Positions 57,232 through 64,000 of a stretch of 64,000 bases of DNA are shown one piece after another. Position 1 is the stretch's first letter. Each line of letters opens with the position of its first letter. The position numbers and the translations under genes are program-made. The stretch comes from Actinomadura nitritigenes (GTDB lineage: Bacteria; Actinomycetota; Actinomycetes; Streptosporangiales; Streptosporangiaceae). Below the pieces are notes generated by a model. That model saw only the letters and a list, made by a program, of their open reading frames with translations, did not search any database and had not been told where the DNA came from. The stretch spans positions 1 to 64,000 of the forward strand of contig NZ_JAGEOK010000013.1 of assembly GCF_017573545.1 (NCBI RefSeq), read 5' to 3'.

Positions 57232-59452
57232 CGCCGTACTCGCCGCCGAAGTCGACGCTGGCGGCGGCCTTGTCGCCGGCGCCGTCCACGGACACGACCG
57301 TGCCGAGGCCGAACGAGTCGTGGGTGACCTTGTCCCCCGGCGCCAGAGCCGGGACCTCCCGGTTGCCCGGCGACTTCACGCCGGGCCGGGCCGCCATCCG
57401 CGACATCGCCGACGACGACGCGGACGACGCCTCCCGCTCCCAGTCGATCAGGGTGCCGGGGACCTCGCCGAGGAACCGGGACGGCGGGTTGACCTGCGGC
57501 GCGCCCCACGAGCTGCGCATCGTCGCGCGGGACAGGTACAGCCGCTGCCGCGCGCGCGTGATGCCGACGTAGGCGAGGCGGCGCTCCTCTTCGAGCTCCT
57601 TGGGGTTGCTCATGGCGCGCAGGTGCGGGAAGACCCCGTCCTCCATGCCGGTGAGGAACACCACGGGGAACTCCAGGCCCTTCGCGGTGTGGAGGGTCAT
57701 CAGCGTGACGACGCCCTGGTCGGTCTCCTCGGGCTGCTCGCCCGGCGGGACCGGGCCGCCCTTCGCGCCGCCGGGGATGGAGTCGGCGTCGGCGACCAGC
57801 GCCACCTGCTCCAGGAAGTCGGGCAGCCGGCCCTCGGCGGACTCCCCGTCGAGGCGCTCCTCGAACTCGCGGGCGACGGCCTCCAGCTCGCGGAGGTTCT
57901 CCACGCGGGTCTCGTCCTGCGGGTCCTTGGAGGCCTGGAGCTCGGCCAGGTAGCCGGATCTGTCGAGGATCTGGACGACCAGGTCGGCGGGGGTGAGCGA
58001 CGCGGCGGCGGCGCCCAGCTCGTCCAGCAGCAGGACGAACTCGCGGACCGCGTTGATCGACCGGGTCGCCATGCCCGGGACGTCCTCGGGGACGCGCAGC
58101 GCCTGCCAGAACGAGATGCGCTCGCGCGACGCGTACGCCTCGACGCACGCCTCCGCGCGGTCGCCGATGCCGCGCTTCGGCACGTTCAGGATGCGGCGCA
58201 GCGAGACGGTGTCCTCGGGGTTGGCGAGGACGCGCAGGTAGGCGAGGAGGTCGCGGATCTCCTTGCGCTCGTAGAAGCGGACGCCGCCGACGACCTTGTA
58301 GGGCAGGCCGACGCGGATGAACACCTCTTCGAACACGCGCGACTGCGCGTTGGTGCGGTAGAACACCGCGACGTCGCCGGGGCGGGCGTCGCCGGCGTCG
58401 GTGAGCCGGTCGACCTCGTGCGCGACGAACGCGGCCTCGTCGTGCTCGTTGTCGGCCACGTAGCCGGTGATCTTGTGGCCCTCGCCCTGGTCGGACCAGA
58501 GCCGCTTCGGCTTGCGGTCGGCGTTGCGCTCGATGACCGCGTTCGCCGCCGACAGGATCGTCTGCGTGGAGCGGTAGTTCTGCTCCAGCAGGATCGTCGT
58601 CGCGTCGGGGTAGTCGCGCTCGAACTCCAGGATGTTGCGGATCGTCGCGCCGCGGAACGCGTAGATCGACTGGTCGGCGTCGCCGACGACGCACAGCTCG
58701 GCGGCGCCGACCCCCTCGACCGGCGCGGTCAGCTCCCTGACCAGCTCGTACTGCGCATGGTTGGTGTCCTGGTACTCGTCGACGAGGACGTGCCGGAACC
58801 GGCGCCGGTAGTGCTCGGCGGCCTCCGGGAACACCTGCAGCAGGTTGACCGTCATCATGATCAGGTCGTCGAAGTCCATCGCGCCGGCCTGCTGCAGCCG
58901 CGCCTGGTACATCTCGTACGCCTCGGCGAGCGTCTGCTCCATGTGCGTGGACGCGCGGTTCTTGAACGTCTCGTAGTCGATCAGCTCGTTCTTCAGGTTC
59001 GACACCTGGGCGCTGAACGACTTCGGCGGGTACCGCTTGGGATCGAGGTCCAGCTCGCGGCAGACCAGCGCCATCAGGCGCTGCGCGTCGGCCTGGTCGT
59101 AGATCGAGAAGCTCGTGGGGAAGCCGAGCCGCTTGGCCTCCCGGCGCAGGATCCGCACGCAGGCGGAGTGGAACGTCATCACCCACATGGCCCGCGACCG
59201 CGGCCCGACGAGGGCGTCGACGCGCTCCTTCATCTCGGCGGCGGCCTTGTTGGTGAAGGTGATCGCGAGGATCTGGCCGGGGTGCGCGCCCCGCTCCCCC
59301 AGCAGGTGGGCGATGCGGTGGGTGAGCACGCGGGTCTTCCCCGACCCGGCGCCCGCGACGATCAGCAGGGGGCCGCCGGAGTGCACGACGGCGGCGCGCT
59401 GCTGCTCGTTCAGGCCGTCGAGCAAGGGGTGAGCTTCGGTCTTCGACATCAC
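57188..59452 (-). CDS. pcrA: ATP-dependent DNA helicase PcrA/UvrD
   Basis: The protein is 754 residues. SF1A helicase motifs are in order: Q-motif LNEQQRAAV, Walker A GAGSGKT (34-40), TFTNKAAAEMKERV, VLVDEYQDTNHAQY, VVGDADQSIYAFRGA, LEQNYRSTQTIL, LMTLHTAKGLEFPVVFLTGMEDG, and YVGITRARQRLYLSRA. A positively charged C-terminal Tudor-like domain (LAPGDKVTHDSFGLGTVVSVDG) is typical of PcrA. It unwinds DNA 3' to 5' in nucleotide excision repair, rolling-circle replication and RNA polymerase clearance. GTG-ATG tandem starts (59447-59452) have no ribosome site but follow TACACT on the minus strand, a possible leaderless arrangement. Confidence 0.95.
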   Translation of the reverse strand: MMSKTEAHPLLDGLNEQQRAAVVHSGGPLLIVAGAGSGKTRVLTHRIAHLLGERGAHPGQILAITFTNKAAAEMKERVDALVGPRSRAMWVMTFHSACVRILRREAKRLGFPTSFSIYDQADAQRLMALVCRELDLDPKRYPPKSFSAQVSNLKNELIDYETFKNRASTHMEQTLAEAYEMYQARLQQAGAMDFDDLIMMTVNLLQVFPEAAEHYRRRFRHVLVDEYQDTNHAQYELVRELTAPVEGVGAAELCVVGDADQSIYAFRGATIRNILEFERDYPDATTILLEQNYRSTQTILSAANAVIERNADRKPKRLWSDQGEGHKITGYVADNEHDEAAFVAHEVDRLTDAGDARPGDVAVFYRTNAQSRVFEEVFIRVGLPYKVVGGVRFYERKEIRDLLAYLRVLANPEDTVSLRRILNVPKRGIGDRAEACVEAYASRERISFWQALRVPEDVPGMATRSINAVREFVLLLDELGAAAASLTPADLVVQILDRSGYLAELQASKDPQDETRVENLRELEAVAREFEERLDGESAEGRLPDFLEQVALVADADSIPGGAKGGPVPPGEQPEETDQGVVTLMTLHTAKGLEFPVVFLTGMEDGVFPHLRAMSNPKELEEERRLAYVGITRARQRLYLSRATMRSSWGAPQVNPPSRFLGEVPGTLIDWEREASSASSSAMSRMAARPGVKSPGNREVPALAPGDKVTHDSFGLGTVVSVDGAGDKAAASVDFGGEYGVKRLVLRFAPVEKL

Positions 59453-59457
59453 GTGCG

Positions 59458-59463
59458 AGTGTA
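59458..59463 (-). promoter_or_regulatory. Candidate -10 element of pcrA
   Basis: TACACT on the minus strand ends 5 nt before the GTG and 8 nt before the ATG of the helicase, with no ribosome site. Confidence 0.38.
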
Positions 59464-59552
59464 CGGCGCCGCGCCGACGTTTTCGGCGGCCTCGCCGCCG
59501 CGGGCGTCAGCGGGATCGGGGCGGAGCCGCCCGGCAAGGGGCTGCGGCGGAC

Positions 59553-59610
59553 GGCCCGGACGGCGCCGCCGCGCCCCGCGTGGCGAGGTGCGCGGCGTCC
59601 CGTCCGGGCC
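59553..59610 (-). terminator. Possible terminator after dhaM
   Basis: An 11-bp inverted repeat (GGCCCGGACGG 59553-59563 with its complement 59600-59610) lies 51 bases past the dhaM stop on the minus strand. The loop is long (36 nt) but also GC-rich, and there is no T tract. Confidence 0.4.
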
Positions 59611-59660
59611 TTCCCGCTCGGCGCCCTGCCCGGCGGCCCCGGATTCGGCGGCCCGGCCGA

Positions 59661-60044
59661 TCAGGTCTTGCGGTGCTCGCGGGCGGACTCGGCGGCGAGG
59701 TGGACGGCGGGGAGGTCGGCGCCCGTCGCGGCCATGGACGCGGCGGCGACCGCGCCCTCGACCAGCGGCGCGTCGGCGAGCAGGACGCCCTCGCCCTCGG
59801 CGTCCTCGATGAGCATCTTGGCGGTGAGGACGGAGCTGCCGATGTCGGCGAGCAGCAGCACGCCGTCGCCGCCGTCGGCGCGCTGCACGGCGTCCTCGAC
59901 GAGGTCGATGCTGGTGCCGAGGCCGCCCTCGGAGTCGCCGCCGGCGGGTTCGACGACGGCCTTCCCGACGCCCATGGCGCGGGCGACCTCCGCGACGCCC
60001 TCGGCGAGCGTCCGGCTGTGCGAGATGATCACGATTCCGACCAC
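59661..60044 (-). CDS. dhaM: Phosphotransfer subunit DhaM of PTS-linked dihydroxyacetone kinase
   Basis: The protein is 127 residues, the size of a single EIIA-mannose-type domain. The GTG (60042-60044) has GGGAG 7 nt upstream and lies 4 bases after the dhaL stop. The phosphorylatable His9 lies in VIISHSRTLAEGVAEVARAM, and LLLADIGSSVLTAKM is the conserved core. There is no fused HPr or EI domain, unlike E. coli DhaM, so phosphate must come from the general PTS (EI and HPr encoded elsewhere). It passes phosphate to DhaL-bound ADP. Confidence 0.9.
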   Translation of the reverse strand: MVGIVIISHSRTLAEGVAEVARAMGVGKAVVEPAGGDSEGGLGTSIDLVEDAVQRADGGDGVLLLADIGSSVLTAKMLIEDAEGEGVLLADAPLVEGAVAAASMAATGADLPAVHLAAESAREHRKT

Positions 60045-60048
60045 GGGT

Positions 60049-60735
60049 TCACTCCCGCCCGGTGACGTCGGCGAGGGCGCGCAGGACGAGTGCGGTGGAC
60101 GAGGCACCGGGGTCCAGGTGGCCGGCGCTGCGCGGGCCGAGGTAGCTCGCGCGGCCCTTGCGGGCCTGCATCGGGACCGTCGCGGCGGCGCCCGCGTCGG
60201 CGGCGTCGGCGGCGGCGCGGGCGCAGCCGGGGAGGTCGGCGCCGTCCGCGAGCGCGGCCGCGAAGGCGGCGGCCGCCGGGGCCAGCGCGTCGACCATGGT
60301 CTTGTCGCCCTCGTTCGCCTGCCCCAGCTCCTGGACGCCCTCCAGGGCGGCCTTCAGCGCGGCGCCGACCGCGGCGGCGTCCGCCTCGGACGCGCCGCCG
60401 AGCGCCTTGCCCGCGCGGCGCAGCGCGGTGCCGTAGAGGGGGCCGGACGCGCCGCCGGTCTTGGACACGATGGCCCGCCCGGCGGCGATCAGCACCTTGC
60501 CCGGCCGCGTCTCGCCGAGCTCCGCGTCGCCCGGGAGGGCGGCGACGGCCGCGGTGAACCCGCGGTGCAGGTTGTGGCCGTGGTCGCCGTCGCCGATGGC
60601 CGCGTCGAGCCGGGTCAGCCGCTCGGCCTCGGCGGCGACCAGCTCGGCGGCGCGGCGGATCCACGCCGCGGCGCCCCGGGCGTCCAGCCCCCCGCCCGCC
60701 TGCTCGTCCGCCCGTCCTTCCATCGGGGCGGTCAC
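60049..60735 (-). CDS. dhaL: Dihydroxyacetone kinase nucleotide-binding subunit DhaL
   Basis: The protein is about 228 residues from the GTG at 60733-60735, which overlaps the dhaK stop (GTGA); an ATG four codons later is an alternative. DhaL features are LTRLDAAIGDGDHGHNLHRGF (the aspartates coordinating two Mg ions and ADP), SKTGGASGPLYGTALRRAGKAL and DGADLPGCARAAADAADAGAAATVPMQARKGRASYLGPRS. It holds ADP as a cofactor that is phosphorylated by DhaM. Coupled start codons across dhaK-dhaL-dhaM show a tight operon. Confidence 0.92.
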   Translation of the reverse strand: MTAPMEGRADEQAGGGLDARGAAAWIRRAAELVAAEAERLTRLDAAIGDGDHGHNLHRGFTAAVAALPGDAELGETRPGKVLIAAGRAIVSKTGGASGPLYGTALRRAGKALGGASEADAAAVGAALKAALEGVQELGQANEGDKTMVDALAPAAAAFAAALADGADLPGCARAAADAADAGAAATVPMQARKGRASYLGPRSAGHLDPGASSTALVLRALADVTGRE

Positions 60736-61727
60736 CGGCCCCACCGCAGCGCCGGCGTCTCGACGGGCGCGTCCCAGAGCCGGGTCAGCTCGGGCGTCAG
60801 CCGGCACACGCTGATCATGCTGCCGGCCATCTCCAGGCTGGTGACGTACGGGCCGACCAGGGGGCGGGCGACCGTGGCGCCGTGCTCCTCCAGCCAGCGG
60901 GCCGTCGCCGCGTAGGCGATGTACTGCTCCATCAGCGGGGTGCCGCCCATCCCGTTCACCAGCACGAGCAGCTCGGACCCGGACACCGGCATGTCCGCGT
61001 CGATCGCGCTGAGGGAGGCGTCCACGATCGCGTCGGCGTCCGCCAGCGGGACGCGCTCGCGGCCGGGCTCGCCGTGGATGCCGATCCCGAGCTCCATCTC
61101 GCCCTCCTCGAGCCGGAACGTCGGCTCCCCGGCGGCCGGGACGGTGCACGGCGACAGCGCGACGCCGAACGAGCGGCTCCGCTCGTTGACCTCGCGGGCG
61201 ACGGCGGCGACGGACGCGAGGTCGGCGCCCTCCTCCGCGAGCGCACCCGCGATCTTCTCCACGAACAGGGTGGCGCCCGTGCCGCGCCGGCCGGCGGTGT
61301 AGAGGCTGTCCTCCACGGCGACGTCGTCGTTGACGATCACCGACTCGACCTCGATGTCCTCGTCCTCGGCCAGCTCCGCGGCCATCCGGAAGTTCAGGAC
61401 GTCGCCGGTGTAGTTCTTCACGATGTGGAGCACGCCCGCGCCGCCGTTCACCGCCATCGTCGCGGCGATGATCTGGTCCGGGACGGGAGAGGTGAACACC
61501 TGGCCGCAGCAGGCCGCGTCGAGCATGCCGTGGCCGACGAACCCGGCGTGCAGCGGTTCGTGCCCGGAGCCGCCTCCCGACACCAGGGCGACCCTGCCGG
61601 CGCGCGGCCCGTCCGCCCGCACGACCGTGCCGTTCTCGGGATCGACCCGCAGCGACGGATGCGCGGCGGCGAGGCCGCGCAGCGCGTCGGCGACCACGTT
61701 CTCCGGATCGTTGATGAGTTTGCGCAT
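60732..61727 (-). CDS. dhaK: Dihydroxyacetone kinase substrate subunit DhaK
   Basis: The protein is 331 residues. It has GGGSGHEPLHAGFVG (His56) and the covalent substrate-binding His218 in GIGIHGEPGRERV, both at the positions known for E. coli DhaK. HIVKNYTGDVLNF and LVNGMGGTPLMEQYIAY are also present. Dihydroxyacetone binds covalently to His218 and is phosphorylated to DHAP. The ATG has no strong Shine-Dalgarno. A glycerol or dihydroxyacetone supply is not encoded nearby. Confidence 0.94.
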   Translation of the reverse strand: MRKLINDPENVVADALRGLAAAHPSLRVDPENGTVVRADGPRAGRVALVSGGGSGHEPLHAGFVGHGMLDAACCGQVFTSPVPDQIIAATMAVNGGAGVLHIVKNYTGDVLNFRMAAELAEDEDIEVESVIVNDDVAVEDSLYTAGRRGTGATLFVEKIAGALAEEGADLASVAAVAREVNERSRSFGVALSPCTVPAAGEPTFRLEEGEMELGIGIHGEPGRERVPLADADAIVDASLSAIDADMPVSGSELLVLVNGMGGTPLMEQYIAYAATARWLEEHGATVARPLVGPYVTSLEMAGSMISVCRLTPELTRLWDAPVETPALRWGR

Positions 61728-61823
61728 GTCTCAGCTCTACCCCGGCACGGCCTCCCGTCCCAGACCCAACCGCGATCTTCATGCGCCGGTTTTACCGGGA
61801 TGCTTCGGACGTCCCGCCCGTCA

Positions 61824-61829
61824 TAGGTT
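61824..61829 (+). promoter_or_regulatory. Candidate -10 element for leaderless nucleoside hydrolase gene
   Basis: TAGGTT is followed by 6 nt and the GTG at 61836. There is no ribosome-binding site. Confidence 0.45.
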
Positions 61830-61835
61830 GCTCGG

Positions 61836-62801
61836 GTGACGAAAGCCCCCGTTCTCCTGTTCGACTGCGACACCGGCATCGACGACGCCCTGACCCTGCT
61901 GTACCTCGCCTCCCTCGTCCGCGCGGGCGAGGCGGAGCTGGCCGGGGTCGGGACGGTGCACGGCAACATCGACCCGCTGACCGGAGCCCTGAACACACTG
62001 CGCGTGCTGGAGGCGGCCGGGGTGGAGGCGGGCGGGAAGGGGGTGCCGGTCGCGGTCGGCGCCACCCGCCCGATGGCGCAGGACGTCCACTACGCGCTCG
62101 ACTGGCACGGCAGGGACGGCCTCGGCGACACGAACCTGCCCGAGCCGGCGGGACGGCCGGTCCCCGGGTCGGCCGCCGAGCAGATCGTCCGGACGGCGCG
62201 GGAGCGGCCCGGCGAGGTGGTCCTGCTCGCCACCGGCCCGCTGACCAACCTCGGCGCGGCGCTGCTGCTGGACGAGGAGCTGCCGTCGCTGGTCCGCGAG
62301 GTGGTCGTGATGGGCGGCGCGTTCGGCCACCCGGGGAACATCACCACGCACGCCGAGGCGAACATCTGGCACGACCCGGAGGCCGCCGACCTGGTGTTCG
62401 CGGCGGACTGGCCGGTCGTCCTGGTGCCGCTGGACGCCACCCACCCGACCGCCGTCCACGACGACTGGCTGGACCGGCTGGCGGCGCACGGCTCCCCCGT
62501 CGCGCGGTTCGCTGCCCGGATCCTGGAGTTCTACGCCGACGCCTACACGCCGGTGCTGCGGCGCCGCGGAGCGGTCATCCACGACGCGCTCGCCGCGATG
62601 CTGGCGATGGACCCCGGCCTCGGCGAGTACGTGCAGCGGCCGGTGCGGGTGGAGCTGCGGGGCGAGCTGACGCGCGGCACGACCGTGTGGGACGCGCGGT
62701 CCCTGCCCGCCGACGACACCCGCCGCCCGTTGAAGATCGCGGTCGGCAGCGACGTGCGGGCGTTCCAGGAACGGCTGCTCGCCGCGGTCCTGTCGCTCTG
62801 A
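61836..62801 (+). CDS. Nucleoside hydrolase (inosine-uridine preferring family)
   Basis: The protein is 321 residues from GTG. The calcium-binding DxDxxxDD motif is at residues 10-17 (DCDTGIDD), with the HGNIDPLTGALNTLRVLEAAG segment and VLLATGPLTNLGAAL. The family also shows VVMGGAFGHPGNITTHAEANIWHDPEAA and a C-terminal metal/His region DALAAMLAMDP. It hydrolyses ribonucleosides to base and ribose, a route parallel to the phosphorylases earlier in the window. Whether it is purine- or pyrimidine-preferring cannot be told from the motifs. Confidence 0.92.
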   Translation: MTKAPVLLFDCDTGIDDALTLLYLASLVRAGEAELAGVGTVHGNIDPLTGALNTLRVLEAAGVEAGGKGVPVAVGATRPMAQDVHYALDWHGRDGLGDTNLPEPAGRPVPGSAAEQIVRTARERPGEVVLLATGPLTNLGAALLLDEELPSLVREVVVMGGAFGHPGNITTHAEANIWHDPEAADLVFAADWPVVLVPLDATHPTAVHDDWLDRLAAHGSPVARFAARILEFYADAYTPVLRRRGAVIHDALAAMLAMDPGLGEYVQRPVRVELRGELTRGTTVWDARSLPADDTRRPLKIAVGSDVRAFQERLLAAVLSL

Positions 62802-62935
62802 CCCGCGCCTTGATGGCACCGCCGTGGCACCGCCGTGGCACGACCGCCCGGGAACGCCCGCGGGGCCCGGCGCGGGCCGCCGGAGCCTTCGGGAATTGGC
62901 CGATCTTGGGTGTGCCCGTATCCGGCCGCAGACTT

Positions 62936-62941
62936 TATTGT
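62936..62941 (+). promoter_or_regulatory. Candidate -10 element for leaderless PIG-L gene
   Basis: TATTGT is followed by 7 nt and the GTG at 62949, without a ribosome-binding site. Confidence 0.45.
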
Positions 62942-62948
62942 TGAATCC

Positions 62949-63680
62949 GTGACCGACGTTCTGGACGACAGCGGACTGCAGCGGATCCTCGCCGTGATGG
63001 CGCATCCGGACGACGTCGACTTCGGCTGCGCCGGGTCGGTGGCGGGCTGGACGGACCAGGGCATCGAGGTCGTCTACCTGATGGTCACCGACGGCGACGC
63101 GGGCGGTTTCGACGACGGCGTCACCCGGGAGGAGATGGCGTCGCTGCGCCGCGAGGAGCAGCGCGCGGCGGCCAAGTGCGTCGGCGTCACCGATGTCAGG
63201 TTCCTCGGCTACCCGGACGGCCGGGTCGAGGCGACGCTGGACCTGCGCCGCGACATCGCCCGCGTGATCCGCCAGGTGCGGCCGGACCGGGTGCTGATGC
63301 CGAGCCCGGAGCGCAACTACGAGCGGATCTACCCGAGCCACCCGGACCACCGGGCGGTCGGCGCGGCGGCGCTCGACGCGGTGTACCCGGACGCCCGCAA
63401 CCCGTACGCGTTCCCGGAGCTGCTGGCCGACGAGGGCCTGGAGGCGTGGACGGCCCGCGAGGCGTGGCTCAGCGGCGGCCCGGTGGTGAACCACTACGTC
63501 GACATCACCGACCAGTTCGACCGGAAGGTGAACGCGCTGCGGTCGCACGCCAGCCAGACCGCCCACATGGGCGACGAGCTGCCGGACATGCTGCGCGGCT
63601 GGCTGTCGGCGAACGCCAAGGCGGCGGGGTTCGCGGACGGCCGCCTTGCCGAGGCCTTCCAGGTGGTCGACACGGCCTGA
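62949..63680 (+). CDS. PIG-L-family deacetylase
   Basis: The protein is 243 residues from the GTG; a longer frame from 62835 lacks a start site. The zinc-binding AHPDD motif (His19, Asp21-Asp22, in AVMAHPDDVDFGCAGS) and the second metal His in SHPDHRAVGAAALDAVY are clear. LMVTDGDAGGFDD and FLGYPDGRVE match the LmbE/MshB fold. Such enzymes remove N-acetyl groups from sugars, as in mycothiol (MshB) or glycopeptide synthesis. The protein is shorter than MshB and its target is unknown. Confidence 0.9.
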   Translation: MTDVLDDSGLQRILAVMAHPDDVDFGCAGSVAGWTDQGIEVVYLMVTDGDAGGFDDGVTREEMASLRREEQRAAAKCVGVTDVRFLGYPDGRVEATLDLRRDIARVIRQVRPDRVLMPSPERNYERIYPSHPDHRAVGAAALDAVYPDARNPYAFPELLADEGLEAWTAREAWLSGGPVVNHYVDITDQFDRKVNALRSHASQTAHMGDELPDMLRGWLSANAKAAGFADGRLAEAFQVVDTA

Positions 63681-63750
63681 CCGGCGCCCGGAGCGTCCCT
63701 CGGCGGAGCGCCCGAACGGTCACGCTGCAAATTCATCGCGTCACATGCCG

Positions 63751-63799
63751 TAATCTCCATCGAATCGGGCATGCACCCCCCGTGTCCTGATTCGGGGGG
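63751..63799 (+). promoter_or_regulatory. Promoter and ribosome-site-masking hairpin of the SRPBCC gene
   Basis: TAATCT (63751-63756) is a good -10. The leader then holds CCCCCC (63776-63781) and GGGGGG (63794-63799), a six-pair C/G stem with a 12-nt loop. The G run is the Shine-Dalgarno, 5 nt before the ATG, so pairing would hide it. Whether a ligand or temperature controls it is unknown. Confidence 0.45.
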
Positions 63800-63804
63800 A
63801 TGTC

Positions 63805-64000
63805 ATGCCGCATGAGATCGAGGCGACCGCCACCACCTATGCCGCCCCGGAAGTGATCTTCAAGCATCTCTTCGTGGCGGATTCCTGGAACGAGTGGGCC
63901 GCGTTCTGGGCCCGCGCCCGGCACGAGGTCGTCGCCTACGACCCGCCGCACCACTGCGGGTACGTCGCCATCGCCGGGCTGCCGCGCGGCTACCGCGTCG
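63805..64000 (+). CDS. SRPBCC (polyketide cyclase/dehydrase-like) protein, cut by the window edge
   Basis: The ATG at 63805 follows GGGGGGA at 5-nt spacing. Only about 65 residues are visible: MPHEIEATATTYAAPEVIFKHLFVADSW and following, then WARARHEVVAYDPPHHCGYVAIAGLPRGYRV. The APEVIFKHL-x-x-x-x-SW start with a hydrophobic beta-rich continuation is the START/SRPBCC hot-dog-like pattern used for lipid or aromatic ligand binding. The rest, and therefore the length and any partner gene, is outside the window. Confidence 0.7.
   Translation, partial: MPHEIEATATTYAAPEVIFKHLFVADSWNEWAAFWARARHEVVAYDPPHHCGYVAIAGLPRGYRV

Overview
The window is high-GC actinobacterial chromosome. Codon third positions are almost all G or C, GTG starts are common, and several families (SCO6745-type protein, DUF3017, DUF6350/PerM, DUF5313, WXG100, SRPBCC) are typical of actinomycetes. 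Gene content and the long low-complexity extensions suggest Streptosporangiales, perhaps an Actinomadura-like organism, but this is inferred from content and no database search was possible. Most of the window is ordinary core metabolism. I see no rRNA or tRNA gene, no cas genes and no intact mobile element.

Left edge (1-2150): the tail of an IS481-like transposase, an orphan WXG100 protein, a small secreted protein, and the zinc-free ribosomal protein L31 (type B) behind a convincing Zur-box candidate. 2155-5843: a biotin carboxylase/BCCP acyl-CoA carboxylase subunit, a large membrane-anchored glycine-rich protein and DUF5313. 5930-22000 is a nucleoside-salvage district resembling the Mycobacterium tuberculosis Rv3303c-Rv3315c neighbourhood: flavoprotein disulfide reductase, gamma-glutamylcyclotransferase-like protein, purine nucleoside phosphorylase, phosphohexomutase, adenosine deaminase, thymidine phosphorylase and cytidine deaminase. 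It is followed by a complete BMP-type nucleoside ABC importer (lipoprotein, ATPase, two permeases). Uptake and catabolism of nucleosides are therefore encoded side by side.

22142-32858: a carboxylate-amine ligase/M20 amidohydrolase pair ending in a 12-copy heptanucleotide repeat, a D,D-carboxypeptidase, a BrkB-like membrane protein, a 2'-5' RNA ligase-like protein, trpS, an N-terminally short CNNM/CorC-like protein, and galE-galK. 32881-37337: a translationally coupled pair of an HSP90-family ATPase and an 896-residue TPR protein, the most system-like locus here. 37493-40643: mdh, a degenerate type I-E-like CRISPR remnant, icd and DUF3017.

40913-50885: an FHA-HTH fusion regulator, folD preceded by a ZTP (pfl-type) riboswitch candidate, purN-purH, a PerM-like membrane protein and sucCD. 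The perM-purN-purH-sucCD set resembles M. tuberculosis Rv0951-Rv0957. 51154-57231: a GH15-like secreted protein, a TSUP exporter, a GNAT/TetR divergent pair and an MFS/AsnC divergent pair. 57188-64000: pcrA-type helicase, dhaKLM, a nucleoside hydrolase, a PIG-L deacetylase and the beginning of an SRPBCC protein.

A recurring regulatory feature is a TANNNT -10 element placed 6-8 nt before an ATG/GTG with no Shine-Dalgarno sequence, consistent with leaderless mRNAs at several genes (ggct-like, punA, add, brkB-like, GNAT, tetR, nucleoside hydrolase, PIG-L).
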